A stretch of DNA of 64,000 nucleotides from positions 1 to 64,000 of the forward strand of contig JAWRHV010000023.1 in assembly GCA_040266995.1 (NCBI GenBank), given 5' to 3'. The notes below the pieces were generated by a model, which saw nothing but the letters and a program-made list of their open reading frames with translations, did not search any database and was not told the origin of the DNA. The DNA is from UBA4312 sp040266995 (GTDB lineage Bacteria > Bacillota_I > Bacilli_A > Erysipelotrichales > Erysipelotrichaceae). Shown in pieces: positions 17,604 to 27,372 of the stretch; position 1 is the stretch's first letter, and each line of letters begins with the position of its first letter. A program made the position numbers and the translations under genes.

Positions 17604-20600
17604 TCAGAATAATGTCATCTGGTTTTCATCATCAAGGTTTTCCATCGCCTGCATATTGTCCATTACATCCAGTAAGGTTTTGGATAACTGTGTCCGCTTC
17701 AGCACATCTTCTTTGGATAAGAAAGGCCGTGCTTTTCGGGCTGCCACGATTGAACGCCCAACGTTGGCCCCCAGACCATCGATGGATGTAAACGGTGGGA
17801 TGATGCTCTTGTCATCCAGCGGATCCGGCAGAAAATCTGTCGCATCACTGCGGTCGATGCTCAAGTTGGAGAAATGATATCCCCGGCAGAACATTTCCAG
17901 GGCCAGCTCCAAGGTGGAATAGATGGCCTTTTCTTTATCGGATACTGTCACCGAATTATCTTTTTCCTTGGCCCGAATGGCCGACATTCTCTCCCTGACT
18001 GCCTGTTCACCGGCAATCATGGTCTGGATGTCATAGGCATCGCAACGGATACTGAAGAACATACAGTAATATGCGATCGGTCTGTGCACCTTGAACCATG
18101 CGATACGGACTGCCATCATAACGTAAGCGACTGCGTGCGCTTTCGGGAACATGTATTTGATCTTCAGACAGGAATCAATATACCATCCCGGTACCTTGTT
18201 GGCTTTCATCTCCTGGATCCATTCATCCTTCAGACCTTTGCCTTTACGTACGCTTTCCATAATGGTAAAGGCCATTTTAGGCTGCAGACCATAGGCCATC
18301 AGCTCAACCATAATATCATCACGACATCCGATGACCTCACTGAGCACACAAGTACCGGCATCGATCAAAGCTTCGGCATTGCCCAGCCAAACATCGGTTC
18401 CATGGGACAAGCCGGAAATAGTCACCAGTTCAGAAAAGGTGGTTGGTCTTGTTTTTTCCAGGATCCCTCGTACAAACGGCGTACCGAATTCAGGAATTCC
18501 GGCGGCACCGGTCTCTTGGTCGTATCGGGTCGAATCAATCTTCAGACTTCGTATCGATGAGAAGATTTCCATGGTTTCCGGGTCATTCATCGGTAATGTG
18601 GTTACATCGATCCCTGTTAGATTCTCCAGCATTTTCATCGCTGTCGGATCCACGTGTCCCAATATATCAAATTTCAGGATATTGTCATGAATATGATGGA
18701 AATCGAAATGCGTCGTTTTCCACTCTGAGAACGGATTGTTTGCCGGATACTGGACCGGCGTGAAATCATGAATATCCATATCCTCCGGAACCACAACGAT
18801 GCCGGCCGGATGTTGTCCGGTCGTCCGTTTGACGCCTTCACAGCATTTTGCCAGATCGGTTCGTTTCGCATCGCTGAACGGTTCCAGCTCCATCTCTTCC
18901 TCATATCCTTTAACATATCCATAGGCGGTTTTTTCCGCTACCGTGCCGACGGTACCGGCTCGGAAGGCATGTTTTTCACCGAAAACCTCTTTACAATAAT
19001 TATGTGCTACCGGCTGGTATTCTCCGGAAAAGTTCAGATCAATATCCGGCACCTTATCCCCTTCAAACCCCAGAAAGGTTTCAAATGGAATATCCTGTCC
19101 ATCGCCTTTCATGATGTGATGACAGATTGGACATTCTTTATCCGGTAAGTCAAAACCGGAGCTGACAGTCCCTTCCGGCAAGAATTCATTATGCCGGCAA
19201 TGCGGACAGATGTAATGGGGAATCAACGGATTCACCTCTGTGATCCCTGACATTGTGGCCGCAAAACTGGAGCCAACGGATCCTCGCGATCCGACAATAT
19301 ATCCATCGTCATTGCTCTTTTTAACGAGCAAATGCGAAATGTAGTAAACCACGTAGTATCCATGGCCGATAATGCTGTCCAGTTCTCGATTCAGCCGCTT
19401 TTCAACAATTTCCGGTAAATCGTCTCCATAGGTCTCATGGGCTGTCTTAAAACAAATGTCCCGCAGCTTCTGATCGGAACCCTCGATTTCCGGCGGATAC
19501 AATTTGTCCTTGATCGGATACACCGGTTCGAATTCTTCTTTTAGCTTCTGTGTGTTCTCCACCACAATTTCATATGCCTTATCCTCTGGCAGCCATGAGA
19601 ATTCCTCAAGCATTTCCTGGGTAGTCCGCAAATGCTGATCCGGGGCAGTGGTTGCTTTTCGACGGTTCATATCATATATATATAATGGATGGCGAACACC
19701 GCCGATAGCTTTCGCATTGATGTATACATCACGAACACGTTTATCGTGTGGATGCACATAATGCGCATCTCCTGTTGCCAGCACCGGTTTTCCCAATTCA
19801 TCGGCTTTATCGATAATAAACATCAGAATGGTCTGCAGATCATCGACCGAGTGGATCGCATGACGATCCAGCAGATTTTTATAACACGATAATGGCTGTA
19901 CTTCGATAAAATCATAGAAGTCCATCGCTTCTTCAAGGTCTGCTTCACTACGGGTCTGTGCCAGATCAAAGATCTCTCCGTTCTGACAGGCAGAACCGAT
20001 CAACAAATGACCATCTTTTCGTCGTTTGGCAATCTCGTCCCGAACAATTCGCGGATATGCCATGATATTGTTTGAAGTAGATTTTTTATTATAGGATAAA
20101 TATTCCGTATGGGCCAATGTCACCAGCTCGAACAGCTGTTTCAGTCCTTGTTTATCCTTGGCATAGACTGTCACATGATGTGGATGCTTTTTATATATAT
20201 GATCCTCAGACGGCATATTGGCCATGGTATCCAAGGTAGCATTGGTTTCAAAAGCATTTAACATATGACACATACAGCGGCTAAGTACCTCAGCATCATA
20301 ATCCGCACGATGGGCGCCTTCTCCGTCATAGGCCACGTTGTAGTGACGGCATACAGCTCCCAACCGGTAATTTTTCATATCAATAAGGATCTGTGCCAAC
20401 GGCAATGTGTCGATCATCGGATTGGAAATCTCCGGACGACCGCAGGCCCGGCAGGCCGCATTTAAAAAGCCAAGGTCGAAAGCACCGTTATGGGCCACCA
20501 GAACGGCATTGCCGATAAAATCAAGAATTTCATCCAATACTTGATCGATAGGACGCGCCGGATCCACATCTCTTTGTGTAATATGTGTCAATTTGGTGAT

Positions 20601-21908
20601 ATCTGCCGGAATCAACATCTTCGGATTGATAAACATTTGTTTACGGTCAATCACTTCACGATTTTTCATCTTAACAGCACCAAATTCAATGATTTTATCC
20701 AGTCGGTTGGATAACCCGGTGGTTTCCAGGTCAAAAACAACATATTCCGAATCTTCCAGCGTTCGATGGTCGTTATTAAACACAATTTTAAAATCCCGGT
20801 CGATCATATTCATTTCACAACCGTATAACACTTTGAACGGGCGGTTCGGGTCTTTTTTATTCAAGGCCCGCATCTTATATTGGGCAAAAGGAAAAGCCTG
20901 TACCACATCATGATCACAGACGCCGATCGCATCCATTCCCCAGTCATAAGCAGTCTGAATATAATCTTCAATGGAACTGACACCGTCCATCTCTGAAAAG
21001 TTTGAGTGAACATGCCATTCGATTCGCTTCTGTTCCTCCGTATCTGTCCGTTCTTTGACCGTGACGGGTTCCAGCTTGGAAATCAAAAACGAATCCGTTT
21101 TTGAATAGCTGTCGTATGCCACATCTCCGGTAATGCGGACAGTCTGTCCTGTTTTCAGTTCTTCCATTTCCTCTTTGGAACAACGTCTGCCTTCAAATCG
21201 CTTGGCAACCAACGCATCTTTATAGTCGCTGATATAGATCAGCTGCATACTGCGCTTACTTTTCATCACCCTGGTTTCCAAAGAGAAAACATGGCCTACA
21301 CAGCTGACATTTGTCATCCCGACACGAAGATCACCGATTGCGTATTCTGTTACTTGTTTTGGGCCAAAGGCCGTTTTTTTCGGTTCGATACTTGTCGGTT
21401 TTTCCACCGGTATCGCAACTTCTTTGGTCTCAATTTCCTCATCGTCTTCTAAAAGCAGACACAGGAACTCCATGGAGATCCCCACTTTCAACAACTGCTT
21501 CTCCAGTTCCGGAAGAGCCTTTTTAATAGCGGACAAGCGATCCGTTTCTTTGGTCGAAAAACAAACCGTTTCATTCTCCTCATAGGGATGAAGATAAAGA
21601 AATGGACGCAAAGATTTTTGTTTTTCCGCCAAATCACGCACATACTGATCCAGTTGAGCCATATCCGTTCTAGGATTAACGGCCCGTATGAAAAGATCCG
21701 TGTGTACATGTAAATGCATCTTCAACTCATGACAAACGGACTGATATACCTCAAAAGGAAGAACATTTTCCAACTGAAGGTGAAGCTCGAGCACACTTCT
21801 TTTCGAATGAAAAACAGGGGGATGCACATATTCGGCATTCTCAAAATACGTCAGATTCTCTGCCGCAATACATTGTTCCATAACTTCATATACATTGAAG
21901 TGTTTCAT
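17604..21908 (-). CDS. polC: DNA polymerase III alpha subunit, PolC type
   Basis: Main replicative polymerase of low-GC Gram-positives, 1434 residues (B. subtilis about 1437). Domains in order: N-terminal region, OB fold (about 240-330), PHP domain beginning EWHVHSNFSEMDG, inserted DEDD 3'-5' exonuclease (FDLETTGLSNRLDKIIEFG, about 430-600), continuation of PHP, a zinc-binding segment (CPHCRHNE ... CPICHH), palm and fingers (PDIDLNFSGEYQ with catalytic aspartates) and C-terminal region. The ATG at 21908 follows AGAGGG; an upstream in-frame extension overlaps rnc and is unlike PolC. It lies directly after rnc. Confidence 0.98.
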   Translation of the reverse strand: MKHFNVYEVMEQCIAAENLTYFENAEYVHPPVFHSKRSVLELHLQLENVLPFEVYQSVCHELKMHLHVHTDLFIRAVNPRTDMAQLDQYVRDLAEKQKSLRPFLYLHPYEENETVCFSTKETDRLSAIKKALPELEKQLLKVGISMEFLCLLLEDDEEIETKEVAIPVEKPTSIEPKKTAFGPKQVTEYAIGDLRVGMTNVSCVGHVFSLETRVMKSKRSMQLIYISDYKDALVAKRFEGRRCSKEEMEELKTGQTVRITGDVAYDSYSKTDSFLISKLEPVTVKERTDTEEQKRIEWHVHSNFSEMDGVSSIEDYIQTAYDWGMDAIGVCDHDVVQAFPFAQYKMRALNKKDPNRPFKVLYGCEMNMIDRDFKIVFNNDHRTLEDSEYVVFDLETTGLSNRLDKIIEFGAVKMKNREVIDRKQMFINPKMLIPADITKLTHITQRDVDPARPIDQVLDEILDFIGNAVLVAHNGAFDLGFLNAACRACGRPEISNPMIDTLPLAQILIDMKNYRLGAVCRHYNVAYDGEGAHRADYDAEVLSRCMCHMLNAFETNATLDTMANMPSEDHIYKKHPHHVTVYAKDKQGLKQLFELVTLAHTEYLSYNKKSTSNNIMAYPRIVRDEIAKRRKDGHLLIGSACQNGEIFDLAQTRSEADLEEAMDFYDFIEVQPLSCYKNLLDRHAIHSVDDLQTILMFIIDKADELGKPVLATGDAHYVHPHDKRVRDVYINAKAIGGVRHPLYIYDMNRRKATTAPDQHLRTTQEMLEEFSWLPEDKAYEIVVENTQKLKEEFEPVYPIKDKLYPPEIEGSDQKLRDICFKTAHETYGDDLPEIVEKRLNRELDSIIGHGYYVVYYISHLLVKKSNDDGYIVGSRGSVGSSFAATMSGITEVNPLIPHYICPHCRHNEFLPEGTVSSGFDLPDKECPICHHIMKGDGQDIPFETFLGFEGDKVPDIDLNFSGEYQPVAHNYCKEVFGEKHAFRAGTVGTVAEKTAYGYVKGYEEEMELEPFSDAKRTDLAKCCEGVKRTTGQHPAGIVVVPEDMDIHDFTPVQYPANNPFSEWKTTHFDFHHIHDNILKFDILGHVDPTAMKMLENLTGIDVTTLPMNDPETMEIFSSIRSLKIDSTRYDQETGAAGIPEFGTPFVRGILEKTRPTTFSELVTISGLSHGTDVWLGNAEALIDAGTCVLSEVIGCRDDIMVELMAYGLQPKMAFTIMESVRKGKGLKDEWIQEMKANKVPGWYIDSCLKIKYMFPKAHAVAYVMMAVRIAWFKVHRPIAYYCMFFSIRCDAYDIQTMIAGEQAVRERMSAIRAKEKDNSVTVSDKEKAIYSTLELALEMFCRGYHFSNLSIDRSDATDFLPDPLDDKSIIPPFTSIDGLGANVGRSIVAARKARPFLSKEDVLKRTQLSKTLLDVMDNMQAMENLDDENQMTLF

Positions 21909-21921
21909 AGTATCCCTCTTT

Positions 21922-22605
21922 CTATTTTGCCATTTTCTCAAAGGCGTTCTTGGCCGCCAGCTGCTCCGCTTTCTTTTTTGTGCCGCTGGTACCGATTCCC
22001 AACAAAATGTCATCCAGATAAACACCCATGGTAAAGGTTGGCGCATTGCTCGGTCCTACCTCTTCCAATACACGATACTGAATGGTTTTGCGAGAGTCTG
22101 CCTGAATAACCTCCTGTAAATGGGTTTTGTAATCCGTTACATCTTCGCTTTTGTGCTGTGTGAAGACCGGTTTCATCACCCGGGTCAATATTTCATCACA
22201 GACACCATATCCCAAATCCAAATAAATAGCACCGATACAGGCTTCAAACTGATCCGCCATGATACTGGCCCGATACCGACCACCGGTTTTTCTTTCCCCG
22301 ACCCCTAATCGCAGGTACTCGTTCCAACCCAGTTGTCCATTCAGCTTTGCCAACGTTGCTTCACATACTGTCTGTGCTCTTAATGTCGTCATTTGTCCCT
22401 CATGCAGCTTCGGTTCCATGTGCATCAGCTGGTCCGCGCTCCAGACCTGTAATACCGCATCGCCCATAAACTCCAGACGCTCATTGTTATCCACACTGCT
22501 CCGATGCTCATTCGCATACGAAGAATGTGTACAGGCCTCTTCATATAAGCGAGGGTCCGACACCTTGTATCCATTTTTATGCATCCACTCCACAAAAGAT
22601 TTCAT
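21922..22605 (-). CDS. rnc: Ribonuclease III
   Basis: Double-strand-specific endoribonuclease for rRNA and mRNA processing; 227 residues. The catalytic signature NERLEFMGDAVL (about residues 41-52) and the second acidic site (FEACIGAIYLDLG) are present, followed by a double-stranded RNA-binding domain (about 155-227, TKKKAEQLAAKNAF). AAAGGAGG precedes the ATG. Often next to acpP or smc; here it sits between coaD and polC. Confidence 0.97.
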   Translation of the reverse strand: MKSFVEWMHKNGYKVSDPRLYEEACTHSSYANEHRSSVDNNERLEFMGDAVLQVWSADQLMHMEPKLHEGQMTTLRAQTVCEATLAKLNGQLGWNEYLRLGVGERKTGGRYRASIMADQFEACIGAIYLDLGYGVCDEILTRVMKPVFTQHKSEDVTDYKTHLQEVIQADSRKTIQYRVLEEVGPSNAPTFTMGVYLDDILLGIGTSGTKKKAEQLAAKNAFEKMAK

Positions 22606-22606
22606 C

Positions 22607-23080
22607 TCATCTCGCCTCCTTTAAATCATCCCATACACAGGCCGGCACCAATGCCGAGGCATCCAAATGGTATTTCAAAAGCTCTTTGACATTGGAGCTT
22701 GAACAAATAGCATATTCCGGTTTCGTATAGAAACAAACGGTTTCCAATGATGGATCAATGAGCTGATTCATCGATGCCATATTCTGCTCGTAGCTGAAAT
22801 CAATGCTGTTGCGAAGCCCTCGGATCAATACGGTGGCCCCTTCTTTTCTACAGGCATCTACCGTCAGTCCCTCCGCTTCCTTGCATGTCACATTCTCAAG
22901 ATGTGACGTTGCCTGCTTCAACCATTCCAGCCTCTGTTCTTTGGAAAACATCATTGTCTTCTCCGAATTAACGGAAACGAAGACAATCACTGCATCAAAG
23001 ACCCGACTGGCTCTTTCAATGATATCTACATGTCCTTTTGTGACAGGATCAAAGGTCCCGCAAAATACCGCCTTGGTCAT
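22607..23080 (-). CDS. coaD: Phosphopantetheine adenylyltransferase
   Basis: Fourth step of coenzyme A synthesis (ATP + 4'-phosphopantetheine to dephospho-CoA). 157 residues, normal. Nucleotidyltransferase motif GTFDPVTKGH (about residues 8-17), RGLRNSIDFSYEQNMASMN (substrate binding, about 88) and the C-terminal SSSNVKELL in place of the usual ISSS motif. GGAGA ribosome site; 2 bp after rsmD, the usual neighbour. Confidence 0.96.
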   Translation of the reverse strand: MTKAVFCGTFDPVTKGHVDIIERASRVFDAVIVFVSVNSEKTMMFSKEQRLEWLKQATSHLENVTCKEAEGLTVDACRKEGATVLIRGLRNSIDFSYEQNMASMNQLIDPSLETVCFYTKPEYAICSSSNVKELLKYHLDASALVPACVWDDLKEAR

Positions 23081-23082
23081 TC

Positions 23083-23628
23083 TTAGTCTCCTTTTCGATA
23101 GTATGTAATCTTTGTGTTTCTATATTTCTTTTCCTTATATTTATATATATCATTGATCGTATCCGGCAGGTCATCCCCATCGGCGCTTTCCACCACAAGA
23201 ATACCCTGTCCTTTGATCAGATGCATCCGGTCCAGTTCTTTGATCAGCTCTTCGTTTCGCTGTCTGGCATACGGAGGATCGATATAAACAAGATCGAAGG
23301 GTTCTGTCAGCTGATCGATGGCGTGAAAGATATCCTGTTGTAACACCATACATTGATCCTGTACGCCTAACGTTTGAATGTTCTCCCGGATGATACGACA
23401 GGCCGCATGGCTTTGATCCACACAGACAGCCTGGTCCATCCCCCGACTGATGGCTTCCAATGCCATTGCTCCTGATCCGCTGTAGCAGTCCAGAAAGCGT
23501 CCCCCGGCAAATCGACCGCCTAAACTGGAAAAGACGGCCCCCTTGACTTTGTCAGAAGTAGGCCGCGTTGCATCACCACTCAATGTTTTCAACGGACGAG
23601 ATCCGTATTTACCGGCTACGATCCGCAT
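23083..23628 (-). CDS. rsmD: 16S rRNA (guanine-966-N2)-methyltransferase
   Basis: SAM-dependent methyltransferase acting on G966 of 16S rRNA; 181 residues. The N-terminal MRIVAGKYGSRPL, TRPTSDKVKGAVFSSL, SAM loop DCYSGSGAMALEA and catalytic DPPY (about residue 116) are typical. Its ATG shares one base with the ftsW stop (TGATG), so translation is probably coupled. Confidence 0.95.
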   Translation of the reverse strand: MRIVAGKYGSRPLKTLSGDATRPTSDKVKGAVFSSLGGRFAGGRFLDCYSGSGAMALEAISRGMDQAVCVDQSHAACRIIRENIQTLGVQDQCMVLQQDIFHAIDQLTEPFDLVYIDPPYARQRNEELIKELDRMHLIKGQGILVVESADGDDLPDTINDIYKYKEKKYRNTKITYYRKGD

Positions 23629-24839
23629 CAGATTGTCTCCTTCATGCGGATTCGGCTGATACTGTACTGACAGACACCGATGGCCATATTGATCGCAAAC
23701 AAACTGGAGCCTCCACTACTGATAAATAACAATGGTACCCCTGTGAACGGAATCAAACAGACGACACCACCAACATTTAAGAAGAAGTGCATGAACAGAT
23801 ACGTAGCCGTTCCTCCCAGAACGATCTTATGGACGACCTCATTGGTCTTAAACGCAAAGTAGAAAAGCCGTCCGATCAGCAGGAAGTACAAAAGTACGAT
23901 CAATCCGAAGCCGAAGATACCGGTTTCTTCAATGATGACCGCAAGGATATAATCGTTATCCGCCTGGGTCAGATAACCATACTTACGGGCAGATTCCCCG
24001 ATTCCTTTTCCAAAGAAATTCGAACTGCCGATACCGTACAGAGAATTGGCCGGCTGATAACTCTCTCCATATATTTTATCCGCTTCGTAGGGATTCTTCA
24101 TGTTTTCAATACGCACCGCAACATGGGAAAATGGTGTTTTTGCCAAAATATCCGTTCCGATATCTGTCGCGCCGAACAATACGACCGCAGCCGCAACACC
24201 CGCAAAGGCTAACAGCTTCAAGCGTCTTTGAAACCGGACCAATGTCGGATAATCCGGAATCAGCAGACAGATAAAGAAAACCACAAATACAATGGTCAGC
24301 GTTCCTAAGTCCCTTTGTGCCAGCAGCTCCACTGTAAAGAGAAGCATTGCCCGGAAAGGAAAAGAGAACAGCGATTTTGGCGAATCTGCCATATGTTTCT
24401 TTTTCTTCGAAATATATACAGCGGTCGCTACCAGCAGGATCATCAACGGCTTGACAAATTCCGCCGGCTGAATGGTAAAACCACCCGGTAATCGGATCCA
24501 TGCATGGGAACCCCCGGACTCCGCAAAGCCAAACGGCAAGATCATCATAACAAACATTACGATGAATACTACAACCTGCATGCGGCTGAAAATGCGAAAG
24601 TTGAAAAATTTGGAAGCTGCCAACATGCAGATATAGCCAATCAACAACGTGATGATCTGTTTCAAGCTGGTTGAAAGAACAATGCCCGGACTTGAAATGG
24701 TCTGTCCTACATTGGTGCTGACAATCATCAGTGTGCCAAATAGTGCCAGAACAAACACAAATATGGTGATCCATGGATCACTGCCTGCCGGTAACTGAAT
24801 GGCAGACAATAAAAAATTCTTCTTTTTTTTCTTCGTCAT
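23628..24839 (-). CDS. ftsW: Peptidoglycan glycosyltransferase FtsW
   Basis: Polytopic SEDS-family glycosyltransferase that polymerises lipid II at the septum; 403 residues with about ten membrane segments. Conserved motifs: GGSHAWIRLPGGFTIQPAEF (about 108-127), AQRDLGT, TQADNDYILAVIIEETG (periplasmic loop with the invariant Asp/Glu region) and VGGVVCLIPFTGVPLLFISS. The N-terminus is lysine-rich. There is no Shine-Dalgarno sequence before the ATG; an extended -10 lies 6 nt upstream, so the message may be leaderless. FtsW is preferred over RodA on the IEETG and GVPLLFISSGGSS segments and length. Leads the operon ftsW-rsmD-coaD-rnc-polC. Confidence 0.9.
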   Translation of the reverse strand: MTKKKKKNFLLSAIQLPAGSDPWITIFVFVLALFGTLMIVSTNVGQTISSPGIVLSTSLKQIITLLIGYICMLAASKFFNFRIFSRMQVVVFIVMFVMMILPFGFAESGGSHAWIRLPGGFTIQPAEFVKPLMILLVATAVYISKKKKHMADSPKSLFSFPFRAMLLFTVELLAQRDLGTLTIVFVVFFICLLIPDYPTLVRFQRRLKLLAFAGVAAAVVLFGATDIGTDILAKTPFSHVAVRIENMKNPYEADKIYGESYQPANSLYGIGSSNFFGKGIGESARKYGYLTQADNDYILAVIIEETGIFGFGLIVLLYFLLIGRLFYFAFKTNEVVHKIVLGGTATYLFMHFFLNVGGVVCLIPFTGVPLLFISSGGSSLFAINMAIGVCQYSISRIRMKETI

Positions 24840-24845
24840 ATGGTC

Positions 24846-24854
24846 ATTCTATCA
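24846..24854 (-). promoter_or_regulatory. Extended -10 element 6 nt before ftsW ATG
   Basis: Minus strand TGA-TAGAAT (24854-24846). Six bases (GACCAT) separate the hexamer from the ATG at 24839, which would put the transcription start at the A of the start codon. Confidence 0.5.
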
Positions 24855-24873
24855 CATTTGTGCATCAAATAAA

Positions 24874-24902
24874 TTGTCAACCCATAAAAAATGAATTAAA
24901 AT
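24874..24902 (+). promoter_or_regulatory. Sigma-A promoter of def
   Basis: TTGTCA (24874-24879), 17-nt spacer, TAAAAT (24897-24902), followed by GAAGGTG before the ATG at 24921. Confidence 0.75.
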
Positions 24903-24920
24903 GTCTTAGAAGGTGAAAAA

Positions 24921-25472
24921 ATGAAAATTACACAAAATGATATTATTCTGGATTCCGATCCTCGGATCCGGTTAAAAAGTAAAGAAGTTGAACTTCCTTT
25001 AAAGGATGAAGATAGAGAATTGCTGCAAGCTATGCTGGAATATGTGAGAAACTCCCAGGACGAAGAAATCGCGCAGGCGGAAGGACTCGTTCCGGCAGTG
25101 GGCATTGCTGCTATACAGCTGGGTATTCCCAAACAGATGCTGGCTGTGGTCGTGCCGGATACCGACGGTATCCATGAAGCAGCTTTGATCAACCCGAAGA
25201 TCATCTCGCAGTCAGTCCAGAACGCATATTTGGAAAACGGTGAAGGCTGTCTGTCTGTAAAGGATGAGCATCCGGGTCATGTCTTCCGTCATGCGCGTAT
25301 CAAAGTACGTGCATATGATCTGATCCAGGATAAAAAGGTCGTTCTGGCTGCCAGCGGCTATTTTGCGATTGCCCTGCAACATGAAATTGACCATTTATCC
25401 GGTGTCTTGTTTTATGACCGGATCGATGCGGTCAACCCATGGAAAGAAGATGAAGAAGCTGAAGTGATTTAG
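24921..25472 (+). CDS. def: Peptide deformylase
   Basis: Iron/zinc enzyme that removes the formyl group from nascent proteins; 183 residues, type II size. Three signature motifs are intact: GIAAIQLG (motif 1, with Ile instead of Pro/Val in the GxAAxQ box), EGCLSV (motif 2, metal Cys) and HEIDHL (motif 3, metal His pair and catalytic Glu). Monocistronic, with its own promoter and a terminator that starts within the last codons. Confidence 0.97.
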   Translation: MKITQNDIILDSDPRIRLKSKEVELPLKDEDRELLQAMLEYVRNSQDEEIAQAEGLVPAVGIAAIQLGIPKQMLAVVVPDTDGIHEAALINPKIISQSVQNAYLENGEGCLSVKDEHPGHVFRHARIKVRAYDLIQDKKVVLAASGYFAIALQHEIDHLSGVLFYDRIDAVNPWKEDEEAEVI

Positions 25473-25488
25473 CTTCTGTCTTTTTTTG
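25454..25488 (+). terminator. Terminator overlapping the end of def
   Basis: 7-bp stem AGAAGCT/AGCTTCT with a 10-nt loop that contains the def stop region, then GTCTTTTTTT. Confidence 0.65.
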
Positions 25489-25496
25489 CAGGAACT

Positions 25497-25505
25497 TGTT
25501 ATAAT
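25497..25505 (+). promoter_or_regulatory. Extended -10 promoter of rnjA
   Basis: TGT-TATAAT at 25497-25505 immediately after the def terminator; no strong -35. Leader of about 20 nt. Confidence 0.65.
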
Positions 25506-25531
25506 GTTATTAACGATAGAAAGAGGTCCAT

Positions 25532-27307
25532 ATGCCACATAATTTGTTCTTAAATGAGAGGCATGCGAATGTGACCAAAACATACCATGTAGAAAAAGAC
25601 GATACGTTAGTCTATGCCTTGGGAGGATTGGGCGAAGTAGGCAAAAATATGTATTGTCTGGAACATGATGATGAAATATTGATAATAGATTGCGGAGTAT
25701 TATTTCCAGGCGATGATTTATTAGGCGTGGACTATGTGATTCCAGATTATCATCATCTCATTCGCATGAATAAAAAGCATAAAATTCTTATTATCACGCA
25801 TGGTCACGAAGACCATATCGGCGGTATTCCTTTTTTATTACGGCAGGTTAAGATCGATGCAATCTACGCACCACGATTTGCCAAGGCGTTGATTCAGAAA
25901 AAACTATCTGAACATCACGGGTTGGAAACCACCAAAATCACTGAAATCAATGACGATTCACATGTAAAAACCAAATATTTCTCAGCTGGATTTTTTAATA
26001 CCATCCATTCTATTCCGGATTCTCTGGGGGTATTTGTCAACACACCAAACGGAACGGTTGTTCACACGGGTGATTTTAAATTCGACCTGACACCGGTCGG
26101 TACCAATGCCGATTATCAAAAAATGGCATTCATCGGTACCATCCATCCGGATCTGTTATTGTCAGATTCAACCAACTCCAGCGTAGAGGATTTTTCTATT
26201 TCCGAACGAACGGTTGCCAAGGAAATCCTGGATATTATCCGCAACACCGAGCAACGTCTGATTGTGGCAACTTTTGCCTCCAATGTGCATCGGGTCGCCC
26301 AGATCATCGAAGCTGCCATTAAATGCGGACGTAAGGTTATCGTCTTTGGGCGAAGCATGGAGAATATCGTAGATATCGGACGAAAGATGGGGGCCATCCA
26401 TATCCGAAACGATCAGATGCTCACGCCGGATGAATTAGCGTATACACCGGATGACAAAGTATGTATCATATGTACCGGTTCGCAGGGAGAGCCGTTGGCC
26501 GCCCTGTCACGTATAGCTGCAGGTACCCATCGGTTTATTCACTTGAAACCAGGGGATACAATTATTTTCTCAAGCAACCCGATTCCGGGCAATGAGGACA
26601 GTGTTAATCGCGTTGTTGACAACTTGTTCCGGGCCGGGGCAACGGTTCTGACCAAATCGATCCTGACGAATCTGCATACCACGGGGCATGCCAGCCAGAA
26701 AGAACAAAAATTGATGATCCAGCTGATTCGGCCAACTTACTTTATGCCGATCCACGGTGAATTCAAAATGCTTCTGCATCATGGACGAACAGCCAGAGAT
26801 ACAGGCATCCCGGAAGAGAATATCTTTATCTGTGCCAACGGAGATATCCTGATCATGCGTAACCATAAAGTGCTTCCGAGCAACTGGCGTTTCCAGGGAG
26901 ATGATATCTACGTAGACGGCAATGATATTTCCGGCTTGTCTACCGCTGTTTTAAAAGACCGGCGGATCCTGGCGGAAAACGGCCTGGTTGCTGTAGTGAT
27001 CGCCATCGATTCCAAGATCAACAAATTGCTGGCACCACCGGTCATCGTATCCCGGGGATTCGTATTCATCAAAGATTCACAGGCTCTGATGAAAGAAGCC
27101 AGCTTTATCGTAGGAAAATCTTTAGAAGAGAGAATGAAGGAAAAAACGACCTTCGGCGAATTAAAAAACTGCGTACGATCCACATTGGAACCGTTCTTAT
27201 ACAAGAAAACACATCGAAATCCGATTGTCATCCCGGTTATCATCAATTCCCGGCAGACAATGGAAGAAATTCAGAAAATGTACGCAAAGCGTTCTCGCAA
27301 AAAATAG
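25532..27307 (+). CDS. rnjA: Ribonuclease J
   Basis: Metallo-beta-lactamase/beta-CASP ribonuclease with 5'-3' exo- and endonuclease activity, central to mRNA decay in Firmicutes; 591 residues. Zinc motifs: THGHEDHIGG (about residues 88-97), HTGDFKFD (about 178), the beta-CASP motifs CTGSQGEP (about 314) and HTTGHASQ, and MPIHGEFKML (about 405). The C-terminal domain is present. RnjA is favoured over RnjB because it is the only copy seen and fits RnjA length, but the paralog cannot be fixed from one gene. GAGG ribosome site. Confidence 0.93.
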   Translation: MPHNLFLNERHANVTKTYHVEKDDTLVYALGGLGEVGKNMYCLEHDDEILIIDCGVLFPGDDLLGVDYVIPDYHHLIRMNKKHKILIITHGHEDHIGGIPFLLRQVKIDAIYAPRFAKALIQKKLSEHHGLETTKITEINDDSHVKTKYFSAGFFNTIHSIPDSLGVFVNTPNGTVVHTGDFKFDLTPVGTNADYQKMAFIGTIHPDLLLSDSTNSSVEDFSISERTVAKEILDIIRNTEQRLIVATFASNVHRVAQIIEAAIKCGRKVIVFGRSMENIVDIGRKMGAIHIRNDQMLTPDELAYTPDDKVCIICTGSQGEPLAALSRIAAGTHRFIHLKPGDTIIFSSNPIPGNEDSVNRVVDNLFRAGATVLTKSILTNLHTTGHASQKEQKLMIQLIRPTYFMPIHGEFKMLLHHGRTARDTGIPEENIFICANGDILIMRNHKVLPSNWRFQGDDIYVDGNDISGLSTAVLKDRRILAENGLVAVVIAIDSKINKLLAPPVIVSRGFVFIKDSQALMKEASFIVGKSLEERMKEKTTFGELKNCVRSTLEPFLYKKTHRNPIVIPVIINSRQTMEEIQKMYAKRSRKK

Positions 27308-27312
27308 TACGT

Positions 27313-27342
27313 AAAAAGAAGATTGATGATAATCTTCTTTTT
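27313..27342 (+). terminator. Terminator after rnjA
   Basis: Perfect 12-bp stem AAAAAGAAGATT/AATCTTCTTTTT with a 6-nt loop GATGAT. Purine-rich/pyrimidine-rich stem but strong by length and T run. Confidence 0.8.
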
Positions 27343-27345
27343 CTA

Positions 27346-27354
27346 TGTTAGAAT
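27346..27354 (+). promoter_or_regulatory. Extended -10 promoter of the metallophosphoesterase
   Basis: TGT-TAGAAT at 27346-27354; leader of about 12 nt with GAGGTG before the ATG at 27373. Confidence 0.55.
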
Positions 27355-27372
27355 CAATAGCGAGGTGAAACA

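Noticed and set aside
24106..24774. Long minus-frame reading frame of 222 codons inside ftsW
   Set aside because: Rich in Cys, His and Trp with no family resemblance; the overlapping frame is a clear FtsW.
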